Positions 33,502 to 42,857 of a stretch of 64,000 nt of DNA are shown here, one piece after another. Position numbers and translations under genes: made by a program. Under the pieces are notes generated by a model. That model saw nothing but the letters and a program-made list of their open reading frames with translations, searched no databases and was not told where the DNA came from. This DNA is from Lichenicola cladoniae (GTDB lineage: Bacteria > Pseudomonadota > Alphaproteobacteria > Acetobacterales > Acetobacteraceae): NCBI RefSeq assembly GCF_013201075.1, contig NZ_CP053708.1:3787501-3851500 (forward strand). Direction: 5' to 3'. Positions within the stretch are counted from its first letter, which is position 1. Each line of letters begins with the position of its first letter.

Positions 33502-34035
33502 TCATTGCTGTTTCGGAGGCCGATCGAACAGGCTGTCGATCAGCAGCACACCGACGCCGCAGACGATCGACGCGTCGGCCAGGTTGAAGATGTAGTTCCA
33601 GGACAGCGAGCCCAGATGGGCATGGATGAAATCGACCACCGCGCCGAAGCGCAGCCGGTCGATTACGTTGCCGATGGCGCCGCCGGCGATGGCGCCGAGC
33701 GCCGCGGCGACCCACGGTTTCGGGGTGCGTCGCATCCAGAACAGCAGCATCACCACCACGGCGAGCGCCACGGCGCTGAACAGAAAGCGTCCGGCGGCAC
33801 CCACTCCGCCGAACAGGCCGAAGGTCACCGCGTGGTTCCAGACCATGACGAAGTCGAGCACCGGCAGCACCGTGACGCGACCGCGCACGGGCAGGTCGAG
33901 CCGGTCCAGGATCCACCATTTGCTGGCCTGGTCCGCCACCAATACCACCAGCCCGAGGATCAGCCCGAGCGGCAGGTAGCGCCCGTTCCCGGCGCGCGCG
34001 CGGTCGGCGAGAGCCGATGCCTTGATGCCGCTCAT
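33502..34035 (-). CDS. lspA: Lipoprotein signal peptidase (signal peptidase II)
   Basis: Inner-membrane aspartyl protease that removes the signal peptide from lipidated prolipoproteins. The 177-residue product has four hydrophobic helices and the two catalytic Asp in GNVIDRLRFG and FNLADASI, with the conserved NHAVTFGLF segment before them. The ATG at 34035 overlaps the ileS stop (ATGA), so expression is coupled to ileS. It would process the several predicted lipoproteins in this window. Confidence 0.95.
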   Translation of the reverse strand: MSGIKASALADRARAGNGRYLPLGLILGLVVLVADQASKWWILDRLDLPVRGRVTVLPVLDFVMVWNHAVTFGLFGGVGAAGRFLFSAVALAVVVMLLFWMRRTPKPWVAAALGAIAGGAIGNVIDRLRFGAVVDFIHAHLGSLSWNYIFNLADASIVCGVGVLLIDSLFDRPPKQQ

Positions 34036-36965
34036 GCGACGACCGCGGCGCAACGCAGGCAGAGGGCCGGGTGGGCGGCAACCTGGCCGACCTCGGCGAG
34101 CACCTTCCAGCAGCGGGCGCATTTCTGGCCGGACGCCGCCTGGACCCGCGGACCCCGATGGGCGGTTCCGTGGGCTGACTGCTCGCCCTGACGCTCGCTC
34201 GCGAACAGCGAGACCGCGGACGGGTCGACCTCGATCCCGGCCTTCGAGACGATCGCCAGTTCTTCCCAGTCGATCCCCGCGAACTCCGCGGCCTCGGTCT
34301 CGGACAGCGGCAGGGTCAGCGCGGCCTGCAGCGACGACCCGACCACGCCATCCCGGCGTGCGGTCTCGATCGCGGTGGTGATCAGCCGCCGGACCGCGCG
34401 CAGCCGGACCCAGCGTTCGCCGAGTTCCGGGTCATGCCAGTCCGCCGGCAGCGTCGGGAACGACTGCAGGTGCACGCTGCCCCGACCCTCGTCGCCTGCA
34501 CCGAAGCGCTCGGTCCAGGCTTCCTCGGCGGTGAACACCAGCACCGGCGCGAGCCAGATGGTCAGGCTGCGGTGCAGATGGTCCAGCACGGTCCGGGCGG
34601 CCCGACGCTCCAGGCTGGAGGTCGCATCGCAATAGATCGCGTCCTTGCGGACGTCGAAATAGAAGGCCGACAGGTCTGCGGCGCAGAAGGTGTGCAGCGC
34701 CGGATACACGCCCACCCATTCGTGCGTCTCGACCGCGCGGGCGATCATGCGGCCCAGTTCGGCCAGGCGGTGCAGCACCCAGCGCTCGAGCTCGGGCATC
34801 TGGTCATGCGGAACCCGTTCGGCCTCGTCGAAGCCGTCGAGCGCGCCGAGCAGCCAGCGCAGCGTGTTGCGCAGCCGGCGATACAGCTCGCCCTGCTGCT
34901 TCAGGATCTCCTTGCCGATGCGGAGATCCTCGTTGGTGTCGGAGTTCATCACCCACAGCCGGAGGATGTCGGCGCCGAGCGTGTTGTTGACATCCTGCGG
35001 CGCGGTGACGTTGCCGAGCGACTTGCTCATCTTGCGGCCCTGCTCGTCGAGCACGAAGCCGTTGGTCACCAGGGCGCGGAACGGCGCCATGCCACGTGTG
35101 CCGACGCTCTCAAGCAGGCTGGACTGGAACCAGCCGCGATGCTGGTCGGAACCTTCGAGATAGAGGTCGGCCGGGAACGGCAGGTCGCCCTGCCCCAGCA
35201 CGAACGCATGCGTCGAGCCGCTCTCGAACCAGACATCGACGATGTCGAACACCTGATCGTACTCGGCCGGATCGCGGTCGTTGCCGAGGAAGCGCGCGGG
35301 CGGCGAGGCATACCAGGCATCGGCGCCCTCCAGCCTGAACGCCTCGACCACGCGCTGCATCACCGCCGGGTCGCGCAGCACCTCGCCGGTACGCCGGTCG
35401 ACGAACACCGCGATCGGCACGCCCCAGGCGCGCTGCCGGCTGATGCACCAGTCCGGACGTCCCGCGACCATAGCGGTCAGCCGGTTGCGGGCCTGCGCCG
35501 GCACGAAGGTGACATCCTGCAGCGCCGCCAGCGCCTGCGCCCGGATGCCTTCGTCGGCATCGTCGCCGGGCCCGCCATCCATGCGGATGAACCATTGCGG
35601 CGTGGCGCGAAAAATCACCGGCGCGCGCGAGCGCCAGCTATGCGGGTAGGAATGGACGATCTGGCCGCGCGCGACGAGGCCTGCCGGGCCGCGGTCGGGA
35701 TCGCTGTCCTCGGACTGCGACACCGCCATCGCATCGGTCAGGGCGGCACACACAGGGTCGGCCGCCTTGAACACGTGCACGCCGGCGAAGCCCTGCACCC
35801 AGGGCGCATACCGACCATCGCCCTCGACGGTCTCGGGGACCGCAATGCCGTAGGCGACGCAGAGCGTGAAATCGTCCTCGCCATGCGCCGGCGACATGTG
35901 CACCAGGCCGGTGCCGGCATCGGTGGTGACGAAATCGCCGGGCAGCATCGGCACGTCGTAGTCGTAGCCGCCGTCATAGGCCGCCACGCCGCGCCACGGA
36001 TGCGCGCAGACCGCACCCTCCAGGGCGCTTCCGGGGAGTGTGTAGAGCACGTGGTGCTGCAGGATGCCGGCGACCTTCACGAACGGCTCGATCAGCGCCT
36101 CGGCGATCAGCACGCGGGCGCCGGGCTGCAGGCCCTCGGCGGTCTCGGACGGGGACGCGCCGACCTCATCGACGCAAAGCACCACGTAGGTGATCTCCGG
36201 CCCGTAGGCGATCGCCCGGTTGCCGGGGATGGTCCAGGGGGTCGTGGTCCAGATCACCGCCGACACGCCTTCGAGCGCACAGGCCGGCGTCGGATCGCGG
36301 ACGAACGGGAACGCCACCCAGATCGTGGTGCTGGTCAGGTCGTGATATTCGATCTCTGCCTCGGCCAGGGCGGTCTTCTCGACCGGGCTCCACATGACCG
36401 GACGCAGGCCGCGATACAACGAGCCGTTGGCCAGGAACTTGCCGATCTCGCCGGCGATGATCGCCTCGGACTTGAAGTCCATGGTGGCGTAGCGGCCGGC
36501 CCAGTCGCCCTGCACGCCGAGGCGGCGGAACTCGGTTGCCTGGAAATCCAGCCAGGTCTGCGCATGCGCGCGGCACTCCGCGCGAAACTGCAGCACCGGC
36601 ACCTGGTCCTTGTCCTTGCCGGCCTTGCGGTACTTCTCCTCGATCTGCCACTCGATCGGCAGGCCGTGGCAATCCCAGCCGGGGACGTAGTGCACCGCGT
36701 AGCCGCTCATGCGGTGGGCGCGGTTGATGACGTCCTTCAAGATCTTGTTGAGCGCGTGACCGATATGCAGCGGGCCGTTCGCGTAGGGCGGGCCATCATG
36801 CAGCGTGAAGTACGGACGGCCCTCCCCGGCGGCGCGCAGGGCGTCGTCCAGGCCGATCGCCTCCCAGTGCGCCAGCGTCGCCGGCTCGCGCTTCGGCAGG
36901 TCGCCACGCATGGGAAAGCCCGTACGGGGCAGGAATACGGTGTCGCGATAGTCGGTCTCGGTCAT
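34032..36965 (-). CDS. ileS: Isoleucyl-tRNA synthetase
   Basis: Class I synthetase charging tRNA-Ile, 977 residues. The HIGH motif is PLHIGHALN (His67-His70), KMSKS is GRKMSKSLGN near residue 647, and an editing domain lies between (including TTTPWTIPGN and DAGTGLVHMSPAHGEDD). A C-terminal zinc-finger segment carries CARCWK and CLRC. ATG 36965 matches the family N terminus (YRDTVFLPRTGFPMRG); a longer frame reaching 37145 is not needed. It forms an operon with lspA by stop/start overlap. Confidence 0.97.
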   Translation of the reverse strand: MTETDYRDTVFLPRTGFPMRGDLPKREPATLAHWEAIGLDDALRAAGEGRPYFTLHDGPPYANGPLHIGHALNKILKDVINRAHRMSGYAVHYVPGWDCHGLPIEWQIEEKYRKAGKDKDQVPVLQFRAECRAHAQTWLDFQATEFRRLGVQGDWAGRYATMDFKSEAIIAGEIGKFLANGSLYRGLRPVMWSPVEKTALAEAEIEYHDLTSTTIWVAFPFVRDPTPACALEGVSAVIWTTTPWTIPGNRAIAYGPEITYVVLCVDEVGASPSETAEGLQPGARVLIAEALIEPFVKVAGILQHHVLYTLPGSALEGAVCAHPWRGVAAYDGGYDYDVPMLPGDFVTTDAGTGLVHMSPAHGEDDFTLCVAYGIAVPETVEGDGRYAPWVQGFAGVHVFKAADPVCAALTDAMAVSQSEDSDPDRGPAGLVARGQIVHSYPHSWRSRAPVIFRATPQWFIRMDGGPGDDADEGIRAQALAALQDVTFVPAQARNRLTAMVAGRPDWCISRQRAWGVPIAVFVDRRTGEVLRDPAVMQRVVEAFRLEGADAWYASPPARFLGNDRDPAEYDQVFDIVDVWFESGSTHAFVLGQGDLPFPADLYLEGSDQHRGWFQSSLLESVGTRGMAPFRALVTNGFVLDEQGRKMSKSLGNVTAPQDVNNTLGADILRLWVMNSDTNEDLRIGKEILKQQGELYRRLRNTLRWLLGALDGFDEAERVPHDQMPELERWVLHRLAELGRMIARAVETHEWVGVYPALHTFCAADLSAFYFDVRKDAIYCDATSSLERRAARTVLDHLHRSLTIWLAPVLVFTAEEAWTERFGAGDEGRGSVHLQSFPTLPADWHDPELGERWVRLRAVRRLITTAIETARRDGVVGSSLQAALTLPLSETEAAEFAGIDWEELAIVSKAGIEVDPSAVSLFASERQGEQSAHGTAHRGPRVQAASGQKCARCWKVLAEVGQVAAHPALCLRCAAVVA

Positions 36966-37510
36966 GCCGCCGTTCTTTACATGCCGTTCCCGGCTTCGCC
37001 ACGCTTTTGCGGGGCCGGGCCTTGGCGGGTCAAGCGGTGCAAAGGTCCGGCCAAGCGTCGGGCCCGGGATGCAGCCTTGCAGGCGACGGCACTGGAACTT
37101 CATGCGAACAGCCTTCGCCCGCATCGACTGCGACAGTGCGGACATGCCGATCGTCCTGGTCGGCCAGCAGCGGAACGCTCTAGATCAGATGGTTCCGGAA
37201 CTGAAGGGACTCACCACGCACCCCAGCCGCGGCGCGGTTACTCAAGGGCAGGATGTCGTTGCCCTGCGAGACGGACCACGCTGCAATGCCTGCCAGCCGG
37301 CAGAGTACGTCCGTGACTCCGGAGCCCGGCTCGTTGGCGCAAGGAAGTCAGCGACCAGTCATTGTACCGCTGCCGCCAGGCGTCGCGCCCTTGCCGCCCG
37401 GCATCTCGAAGAACCGTCATCGACAATTGATCCGGCCCGAAGCGCTCGGCCCGCGCATCTATCGGATGCCGCGGTCGTTGCGTGTGCCACCCCTGTCGAG
37501 GCGCCAGACA
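36966..37510. other. Divergent intergenic region upstream of ileS
   Basis: A 545-base region between ileS and the DUF4336 fusion gene. Frames remain open through it because of high GC content, but none has a ribosome site or recognisable motif. It should hold the ileS promoter and the start signal of the plus-strand gene (GAGG about 10 bases before 37511). No T-box or other leader RNA was recognised. Confidence 0.35.
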
Positions 37511-38638
37511 ATGATCCCGACCCGCATGCATGGAGCGATCGACTACGGCGTGGCCTGCCTCCTGGGCGGGCTGGCGACGTCCCGCGCCCTGCCAGCGCCA
37601 ATACGGGGCGTGCTGGCGACGGCGGCCACGTTCCACTCCACCTATGCGACCCTCACCAATTACGAGGCCGGGCTCCGTCCGGTCCTCAGCATGCGCCAGC
37701 ATCTGGCGCTCGACGCACTCGGCGGAGCGGCGGTGGCCGGCGCCGGGTTGCTGATGCACCGCCAGCCCTGGCAAGCCCGCGCCTTGCTGATCGCCGCCGG
37801 CCTGTCGGAACTGGCGGTGGTCGCAGCCAGCAGCGCCACCCCGGTCAGTGGTCCGGGACAGGGTTCCGGGCCGGTCGCGCGTGTGCTGGGCCTGACCGTG
37901 CCGCCTGCCGGCAAGGTCGGCTATCCGCCGATCGACATCCCGAAACCGGTTGCCGACGATGTGTTCATCGTCGACAGCCTGCTGCCGGGCCCGATGGGCA
38001 CGGCACTTCCGGTGCGCATGACGGTGATCCGCCTCGGCAACGGCGACCTGCTGCTGCACTCGCCGACGCAATTCAGTGACGCACTCAAAACCGAACTCGA
38101 GAAGATCGGTCGTATCCGGCACCTGATGGCGCCCAACGTTGCGCACTGGACGTTTCTCGAGGCGTGGCAGCGCGCCTGTCCGGACGTGACGACTTGGTCC
38201 GCGCCCGGCCTGCGCGAGCGCTCGCAGGTGAAGAAGAGCGGCGTCCGGCTCGATCACGACCTGAGCAGCTTCCCGCCGACGGCCTGGATCGGCATCACGC
38301 TAGTGGAGGTTGTCGGCGGCTTGGGGTTCAGCGAGATCGCCCTGTTCCACCAGGCATCGCGTACGCTGGTGCTGACCGACCTGGTGCTGAACCTGGAGGC
38401 ATCGAAGCTTCCTGCGCCGATCCGTCCGCTGGCCCGGCTGTTCGGTGTGACCGCCCCCGACGGCATGCCGCCGCCCTACCTGCGCGCGGCGATCAAGCGG
38501 GACAGGGCGTCCGCCACGAAGGCGGCATCGCGGCTGCTCGAGCTGAAGCCCGAGCGGGTGATCTTCGCGCATGGCTTGTGGTTCGAGCGGGATGCGACCA
38601 ATGCGCTGCGCCGGTCCCTGCGCTGGCTGCTTGGCTGA
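37511..38638 (+). CDS. Membrane-anchored DUF4336 (metallo-beta-lactamase-like) fusion protein
   Basis: A 375-residue protein in two parts. Residues 1-115 hold about four hydrophobic helices (MHGAIDYGVACLLGGLA, VLATAATFHSTYA, LALDALGGAAVAGAGLL, ALLIAAGLSELAVVAA). Residues 130-375 resemble DUF4336, a family with a metallo-beta-lactamase-like fold that lacks the classic HxHxDH motif: MTVIRLGNGDLLLHSPTQF, LMAPNVAHWTF, TLVLTDLVLN and VIFAHGLWFE are the expected strands, and the remaining His could bind a metal. Function unknown. It is on the opposite strand from its housekeeping neighbours. Confidence 0.75.
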   Translation: MIPTRMHGAIDYGVACLLGGLATSRALPAPIRGVLATAATFHSTYATLTNYEAGLRPVLSMRQHLALDALGGAAVAGAGLLMHRQPWQARALLIAAGLSELAVVAASSATPVSGPGQGSGPVARVLGLTVPPAGKVGYPPIDIPKPVADDVFIVDSLLPGPMGTALPVRMTVIRLGNGDLLLHSPTQFSDALKTELEKIGRIRHLMAPNVAHWTFLEAWQRACPDVTTWSAPGLRERSQVKKSGVRLDHDLSSFPPTAWIGITLVEVVGGLGFSEIALFHQASRTLVLTDLVLNLEASKLPAPIRPLARLFGVTAPDGMPPPYLRAAIKRDRASATKAASRLLELKPERVIFAHGLWFERDATNALRRSLRWLLG

Positions 38639-38673
38639 GAGCAGGAGCTGCGAGCACCCTGAAGGCGACATGA

Positions 38674-38702
38674 TGCGGCTGCGATAGAAACGCGAGGCCG
38701 CA
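38674..38702 (+). terminator. Weak hairpin between convergent genes
   Basis: TGCGGC (38674-38679) pairs with GCCGCA (38697-38702), with a small inner GCG/CGC helix, followed by GACTTT. It lies between the DUF4336 gene stop and the ribF stop. The stem is short and the T run brief, so efficiency is doubtful. Confidence 0.35.
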
Positions 38703-38706
38703 GACT

Positions 38707-39645
38707 TTACGAGGCCGGCAGCGCCCGCAGATAGTCCCGCGCCCACGTGGCATCCAGGCCGATCTGCGCTTTGAGGGCGTCGAGGCCGTCGAACTTGCGT
38801 TCGGCGCGCAGCAGCGTGTGCAGCGAGACCGACAGCTCCTGGCCATAGAGGTCGGCGTCGAAGTCGAACAAATGCGCCTCCATCCGGCTCTCGGTGGTGC
38901 TGTTGACGGTCGGGCGGCGGCCGATATTGGCGACGCCCGGACAGACCGTGCCGTCCGGCAGGCGGATGGTGACGGCATACACGCCACGTGCCGGTTCGAG
39001 ATGCCGCCCGAGGCTGATGTTGGCGGTCGGAAAACCGATCGTGCGGCCACGCTTGTCGCCGTGCGCCACGATGCCGCGTACCGCCCAAGGACGTCCCAGT
39101 TCCTCGGTGGCGCGCTCGGGGTATCCATCCAGCAACGCCCGGCGGATGCGGCTCGACGAGAGCGGGCCACCGGCGTCGGTCAGTGCCGGAACGATGGTGA
39201 GGCCGATGCCGAGCGCCTCGGCATGGATCGCCAATGTCGCGACGTCGCCGCCACGCCGGTGGCCGTAGGCGAAGTCGGCCCCGCAGGCGAGATGCCTGGC
39301 GCCGAGAGCCGTATGCAGCACGTCGTTGACGAACTGCTCGGCGGTCAGGGTCGAGAACTCGCGGTCGAACGGGATCTCGAATATCCGGGCGACGCCGAGT
39401 GCGGCGAGCGCGTCACGTCGTTCGGCCGACAGGCTGAGCCGGAACGGCGGGTCTTCCGGACGGAACAGCTCGCGCGGATGCGGCTCGAAGGTCAGCACCC
39501 CGAGTGGCGTATTCGGCCGCGCCGCATGCAGCGTGCGCAGCAGATGGGCATGCCCGAGATGCACGCCGTCGAAATTGCCGAGCGCCAGGATCGCGCCGCG
39601 TGCCTGCTCGGGTACCGTCCGCCAATCGGTGTAGAGCGCCGTCAC
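38707..39645 (-). CDS. ribF: Bifunctional riboflavin kinase / FAD synthetase
   Basis: Converts riboflavin to FMN and then FAD. The 312-residue product has the nucleotidyltransferase motif GNFDGVHLGH at the N terminus, SSSRIRRAL in the middle and the kinase motif GRTIGFPTANISL in the C-terminal domain. GTG 39645 overlaps the stop of mtnC (GTGA), so ribF is the last gene of a chain with the methionine-salvage genes. Upstream in-frame codons would extend into mtnC and are rejected. Confidence 0.94.
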   Translation of the reverse strand: MTALYTDWRTVPEQARGAILALGNFDGVHLGHAHLLRTLHAARPNTPLGVLTFEPHPRELFRPEDPPFRLSLSAERRDALAALGVARIFEIPFDREFSTLTAEQFVNDVLHTALGARHLACGADFAYGHRRGGDVATLAIHAEALGIGLTIVPALTDAGGPLSSSRIRRALLDGYPERATEELGRPWAVRGIVAHGDKRGRTIGFPTANISLGRHLEPARGVYAVTIRLPDGTVCPGVANIGRRPTVNSTTESRMEAHLFDFDADLYGQELSVSLHTLLRAERKFDGLDALKAQIGLDATWARDYLRALPAS

Positions 39646-40367
39646 GGTTCGGAACCGGATCGTATGTCTGGAGAAGGTGACAGCGGCAATCCAAATCGCT
39701 GCGACACCGCATCGAAGTCGATGGCGACCGGATGAACCGTGCCCGCCTTCGTGCCATCCTGTGCCCGCACCAGCTGGCATGTAGCAAGGCCGGCGGCGGC
39801 GGCGGCATCGAGTTCGGCCTCGATATCGGACAGGAACAGCACGCAGTCGGGTGGAACCCCAAGCCGCCCGACGATGCCGGCATAGCTCCCGGCCTCGCGC
39901 TTGGTGCCGACCCTGGTGTCGAAGAAATGGCCGAACAGCCCGGCCAGGTTGCCGTCCTGGCTATGGCCGAAGATCAGCTTCTGCGCTTCCTCCGACCCCG
40001 ATGAATAGACCGCCAGGGACAGCCCGGCCTCACGCCAACGGCGCAGCGCGGGCGCCACGTCCGGATAGAGTTCGCCGGTCAGGACACCGGCCTCGTAGCC
40101 GTCGCGCCAGGTGATTCCCTGCAGCGTCTTGAGCGGGGTGATCTTGGCATCCTCGTCCATCCAGGCGAACAGCTGCGCCAGCGGATCGCGGCCGGGAGCC
40201 AGCACGTCGATCTCGGCCAGCGCCTGGGCGACCTGCAGTTCCTCGGAACGACGTGTCACCAGCGCCGGCAGCTCCATCCTCGCATGCGGGAACAGAACGC
40301 GATGGACGAACGCGATCGGGGTGGTGGTCCCTTCGATATCGACCAGCACGACGGACGGCACCGGCAT
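39642..40367 (-). CDS. mtnC: Acireductone synthase (enolase-phosphatase E1)
   Basis: HAD-family enzyme of methionine salvage that enolises and dephosphorylates 2,3-diketo-5-methylthiopentyl-1-phosphate to acireductone. The 241-residue product has the HAD motif DIEGTTTPIAFVH, the second motif VYSSGSEEAQKL, the lysine region GTKREAGSY and the acidic motif LFLSDIEAELDAA. The ATG overlaps the mtnD stop by one base (TGATG). It is followed by ribF in a GTGA overlap. Confidence 0.94.
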   Translation of the reverse strand: MPVPSVVLVDIEGTTTPIAFVHRVLFPHARMELPALVTRRSEELQVAQALAEIDVLAPGRDPLAQLFAWMDEDAKITPLKTLQGITWRDGYEAGVLTGELYPDVAPALRRWREAGLSLAVYSSGSEEAQKLIFGHSQDGNLAGLFGHFFDTRVGTKREAGSYAGIVGRLGVPPDCVLFLSDIEAELDAAAAAGLATCQLVRAQDGTKAGTVHPVAIDFDAVSQRFGLPLSPSPDIRSGSEP

Positions 40368-40906
40368 CAGCTGACCGGAAACCGCTCGGCCACGCTATCG
40401 CCGGTATAGTGCGCGACCCAGCCCGTCGTGTCGGTAAAGACCCGCAACGCCGTCACGAACGGCGGATCACCCGCGTCGAACCAGTGCATGGTTCCGTTCG
40501 GGACCGAGATCAGGTCGCCGGCAGTGCATTGCGCGTCGTAGATGCGGCTTCCGACATGCAGCACGAAGTTGCCTTTGCCATGCACGAAGAAACGCACCTC
40601 GTCCTCGGTGTGCGTGTGCTCGGACAGGAACTTCGTTCGCAGGGCCTCGCGGTTCGGCGTCTCGGGACGCAGCTTGATGACGTCGGCGGTGCCGGCGCCA
40701 TTCTCGCCCATCAGCCGGTCGAGGTAGGGCCGGTATGCCGCAAGAATGGTGTCGGCGTCATCGTCCGGGGACAGGGTGACCGGACTGTCCCAGCGCTCGA
40801 ACCGCACGCCGATGGTGGCAAGCTCCCGGGCAATGGTGTCGAGATCCTCGGCACGCAAGACCGGACGGTCGGGGGCATCGTCGGTGTAGATGGTCAGTCG
40901 GCTCAT
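40367..40906 (-). CDS. mtnD: Acireductone dioxygenase
   Basis: Cupin metalloenzyme that oxidises acireductone to the keto-acid precursor of methionine (Fe form) or to an off-pathway product (Ni form). The 179-residue product has the metal ligands in EHTHTEDEVRFFVHG and a later His in NGTMHWFDAG. The ATG overlaps the mtnB stop (ATGA) and its stop overlaps the mtnC start, so the three enzymes are translationally coupled. The sequence does not tell which metal is used. Confidence 0.95.
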   Translation of the reverse strand: MSRLTIYTDDAPDRPVLRAEDLDTIARELATIGVRFERWDSPVTLSPDDDADTILAAYRPYLDRLMGENGAGTADVIKLRPETPNREALRTKFLSEHTHTEDEVRFFVHGKGNFVLHVGSRIYDAQCTAGDLISVPNGTMHWFDAGDPPFVTALRVFTDTTGWVAHYTGDSVAERFPVS

Positions 40907-41586
40907 GGTCTCGATTCCAGCTTCCGGCGTTCCAGCACGCACGCCAGCAGGAATTCGAGCCCCTCCAGCCGTGCCAGCGCCATATCCATGGTACGGCCCC
41001 AGACATAAACACCGTGGCCACGGATCAGATACCCCATCGGGCATTTGCCCAGGTCCGGAGAAATCAGCTCCGCCAGCCGCGCGATATCCTGGTCGTTGTC
41101 GTAGATCGGCAGGTGCAGGGAGGCCTGGTGGGTGTCCTGCCCCTCGAATGCCTTGAGCAGTTCGTAGCCGGAGAACTCGATCGCATCCCACGATCCGTCG
41201 CTGGACCGCCGATCCGGCTCGTGCATCGACAGCACGGTCGCAGCGACCGAATGCCCATGGATGACGGCACCCTCCGGCAGGATCCGGCGATAGAGATCGG
41301 TGTGCAGTCGTGTCTCGGCACTAGGGCGGATGCGCGGGATTGTCGCGAGCCCGTCCAGATCGACCTCGATTACATCCTGGGGTGTCAGGAAGCCCTTGTG
41401 ACAACCGCTTCGGGTGATCGCGATCCGGCCATCCGGCAGGCGGCGGCTGATGTTGCCGGCGGTCGCGGGAACCCAGCCATGCCTGTCGAGCCGGCGACCG
41501 GCAGCAACGATCTCATCGGCTGCCGTCAGCCAGGCATCATCTGACGCAGCCGGCGCGTGGCCGGCTGCAGGCTTGCTCTGGTTCAT
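40903..41586 (-). CDS. mtnB: Methylthioribulose-1-phosphate dehydratase
   Basis: Zinc enzyme of the class II aldolase fold, dehydrating methylthioribulose-1-phosphate. The 227-residue product has VPATAGNISRRL near the N terminus, the metal ligands HGHS in the middle (AVIHGHSVAATVLS) and the later His in LIRGHGVYVWG. ATG 41586 was chosen; a longer frame reaches 41613. It is the first gene of the mtnB-mtnD-mtnC-ribF chain. The isomerase mtnA and the nucleosidase or kinase that feed this pathway are not in the window. Confidence 0.94.
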   Translation of the reverse strand: MNQSKPAAGHAPAASDDAWLTAADEIVAAGRRLDRHGWVPATAGNISRRLPDGRIAITRSGCHKGFLTPQDVIEVDLDGLATIPRIRPSAETRLHTDLYRRILPEGAVIHGHSVAATVLSMHEPDRRSSDGSWDAIEFSGYELLKAFEGQDTHQASLHLPIYDNDQDIARLAELISPDLGKCPMGYLIRGHGVYVWGRTMDMALARLEGLEFLLACVLERRKLESRP

Positions 41587-41625
41587 CGCATCGATCCGGC
41601 CGACAGGCGCCAACCGGGTCCAGGA

Positions 41626-41916
41626 CTAGTTCTGGTGACGGACTGGCTCGACCGGCGCGGTGCCGGCGGCGGGCTGGTAGACCGGTGCGACTGCCGGGTT
41701 CTGCACCACGTGCGGTGCCGTCGCGTTCGGCGCGGCAATGCTGCCGGAGGTCGGGCCGCCATGCTCCATCGATTCGTCCTCGCCCATGTTGCGCTTGAAC
41801 GACTTGATGCCTTTTGCGAAATCACCCATCAGCGTGCTGATCTTGCTGCTGCCACCGAACAGCAGCAGGACGACCGCCAGCACGATCAGCCAGTGCCAGA
41901 TGCTCAAGCTACCCAT
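41626..41916 (-). CDS. tatA: Sec-independent protein translocase subunit TatA
   Basis: Pore-forming subunit for export of folded proteins across the inner membrane. The 96-residue product has one short N-terminal membrane helix ([17 protein letters not shown]). The FGG hinge and a charged amphipathic helix follow ([20 protein letters not shown]), then an Ala/Pro-rich tail. GAGAGG precedes the ATG. tatB and tatC are not adjacent, unlike the common tatABC order. It lies between recX and mtnB on the same strand. Confidence 0.93.
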   Translation of the reverse strand: MGSLSIWHWLIVLAVVLLLFGGSSKISTLMGDFAKGIKSFKRNMGEDESMEHGGPTSGSIAAPNATAPHVVQNPAVAPVYQPAAGTAPVEPVRHQN

Positions 41917-42093
41917 GACGACCTCTCTGTCGGACCCAGGCCTGGACCGTGCCGGCCTGATTGATTGCGATACGGAGGCAGCTGGATGACCCCTCTGCCA
42001 TACGATCGTGCGGGCGATGGTTGCCTGCAATAGGAGGACATGGCGCCGACCGGCGAAGCATGCAAGCGGCGAATGGGGAGACCCTGCCCCGAC

Positions 42094-42813
42094 CTAGAGG
42101 CGCTTGAGGTGCAGGATCAACCGGTCCGCCTCCTCGCGGTCCGTCGAGAGCGCGCGCTCGGCGACGTCACGACTGAAGCCGGCGCGGGCCAGGGCGCCCA
42201 GGGCCCGGTTCCGGACGCGCGCCTCGGCGAGCGGATCGTCGCCCGCCTCGTCAGCCGATTGCACGTCGGGATCACCGAACGGCCCGATCCGGCGGCGGCG
42301 GGCCTGGGTGAGTGCAGCTGCGAGCTCGGTGTCGGCATCGTCGGACAGCGAGGCCGCCGCCAGATCGGGGTCGATGCCACGCTGCGCCAGATGGGCACCG
42401 ATAACCCGGCGCGATCGGCCCGAGCGGGTCAGCGACCGGGCTCGCGCGGCCGCATATGCCGCGTCGTCCACCACCCCCGACGCCACCATCGACGTCGCGA
42501 CCAGGCGGGCGGCGGCCCGGGCCGCCGCGGCCAGCTCCGCCACCCGGTCCGGTGCGTCGCCAAACGTGACGGCCCGGCTGGCCCAGCGCTGGATGCGGCG
42601 ATCGAGTACGCGCACCAGGCCTATCTCGGTTGTGGAATAGCGTGCGAGGTGGGCCAGGGCCGCGTTTCGAAGCGTGCCGGCTCCCGGGGCGGGCCCGGGC
42701 GGCAGTTCGGCGAGCTCGGCCGGGGTGAGACGCTGGCCACGCCTGCGTTTGCGCTTGCTCGGGTCGGGGGCCACCGTGTCGGCTGCCTCGTTGTCTGGCG
42801 GCACGTCCTGCAT
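42094..42813 (-). CDS. recX: RecX family regulatory protein
   Basis: A 239-residue helical protein of the RecX type, which modulates RecA filaments. Typical three-helix repeats are visible: LAHLARYSTTEIGLVRVLDR, then SGVVDDAAYAAARARSLTRS with SRRVIGAHLAQRGID, then LGALARAGFSRDVAERAL near the end. The N-terminal 40 residues are charged and probably disordered (KRKRRRGQ). recA is not in the window. It is divergent from the large membrane protein gene, with 44 bases between the starts. Confidence 0.82.
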   Translation of the reverse strand: MQDVPPDNEAADTVAPDPSKRKRRRGQRLTPAELAELPPGPAPGAGTLRNAALAHLARYSTTEIGLVRVLDRRIQRWASRAVTFGDAPDRVAELAAAARAAARLVATSMVASGVVDDAAYAAARARSLTRSGRSRRVIGAHLAQRGIDPDLAAASLSDDADTELAAALTQARRRRIGPFGDPDVQSADEAGDDPLAEARVRNRALGALARAGFSRDVAERALSTDREEADRLILHLKRL

Positions 42814-42857
42814 GCCGCCATCATGGCCTGCCCGGGACCGAGAAGAAACCGCCTGAA

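Noticed and set aside
34434-37316. 960-codon plus-strand frame opposite ileS
   Set aside because: ileS is unmistakable on the minus strand. The antisense frame has no start signal and repeats the His/Arg/Gln composition of other shadows.
36966-37510. Possible coding region or T-box leader upstream of ileS
   Set aside because: No T-box sequence, specifier hairpin or terminator/antiterminator pair was visible, and open frames there have no supporting signals.
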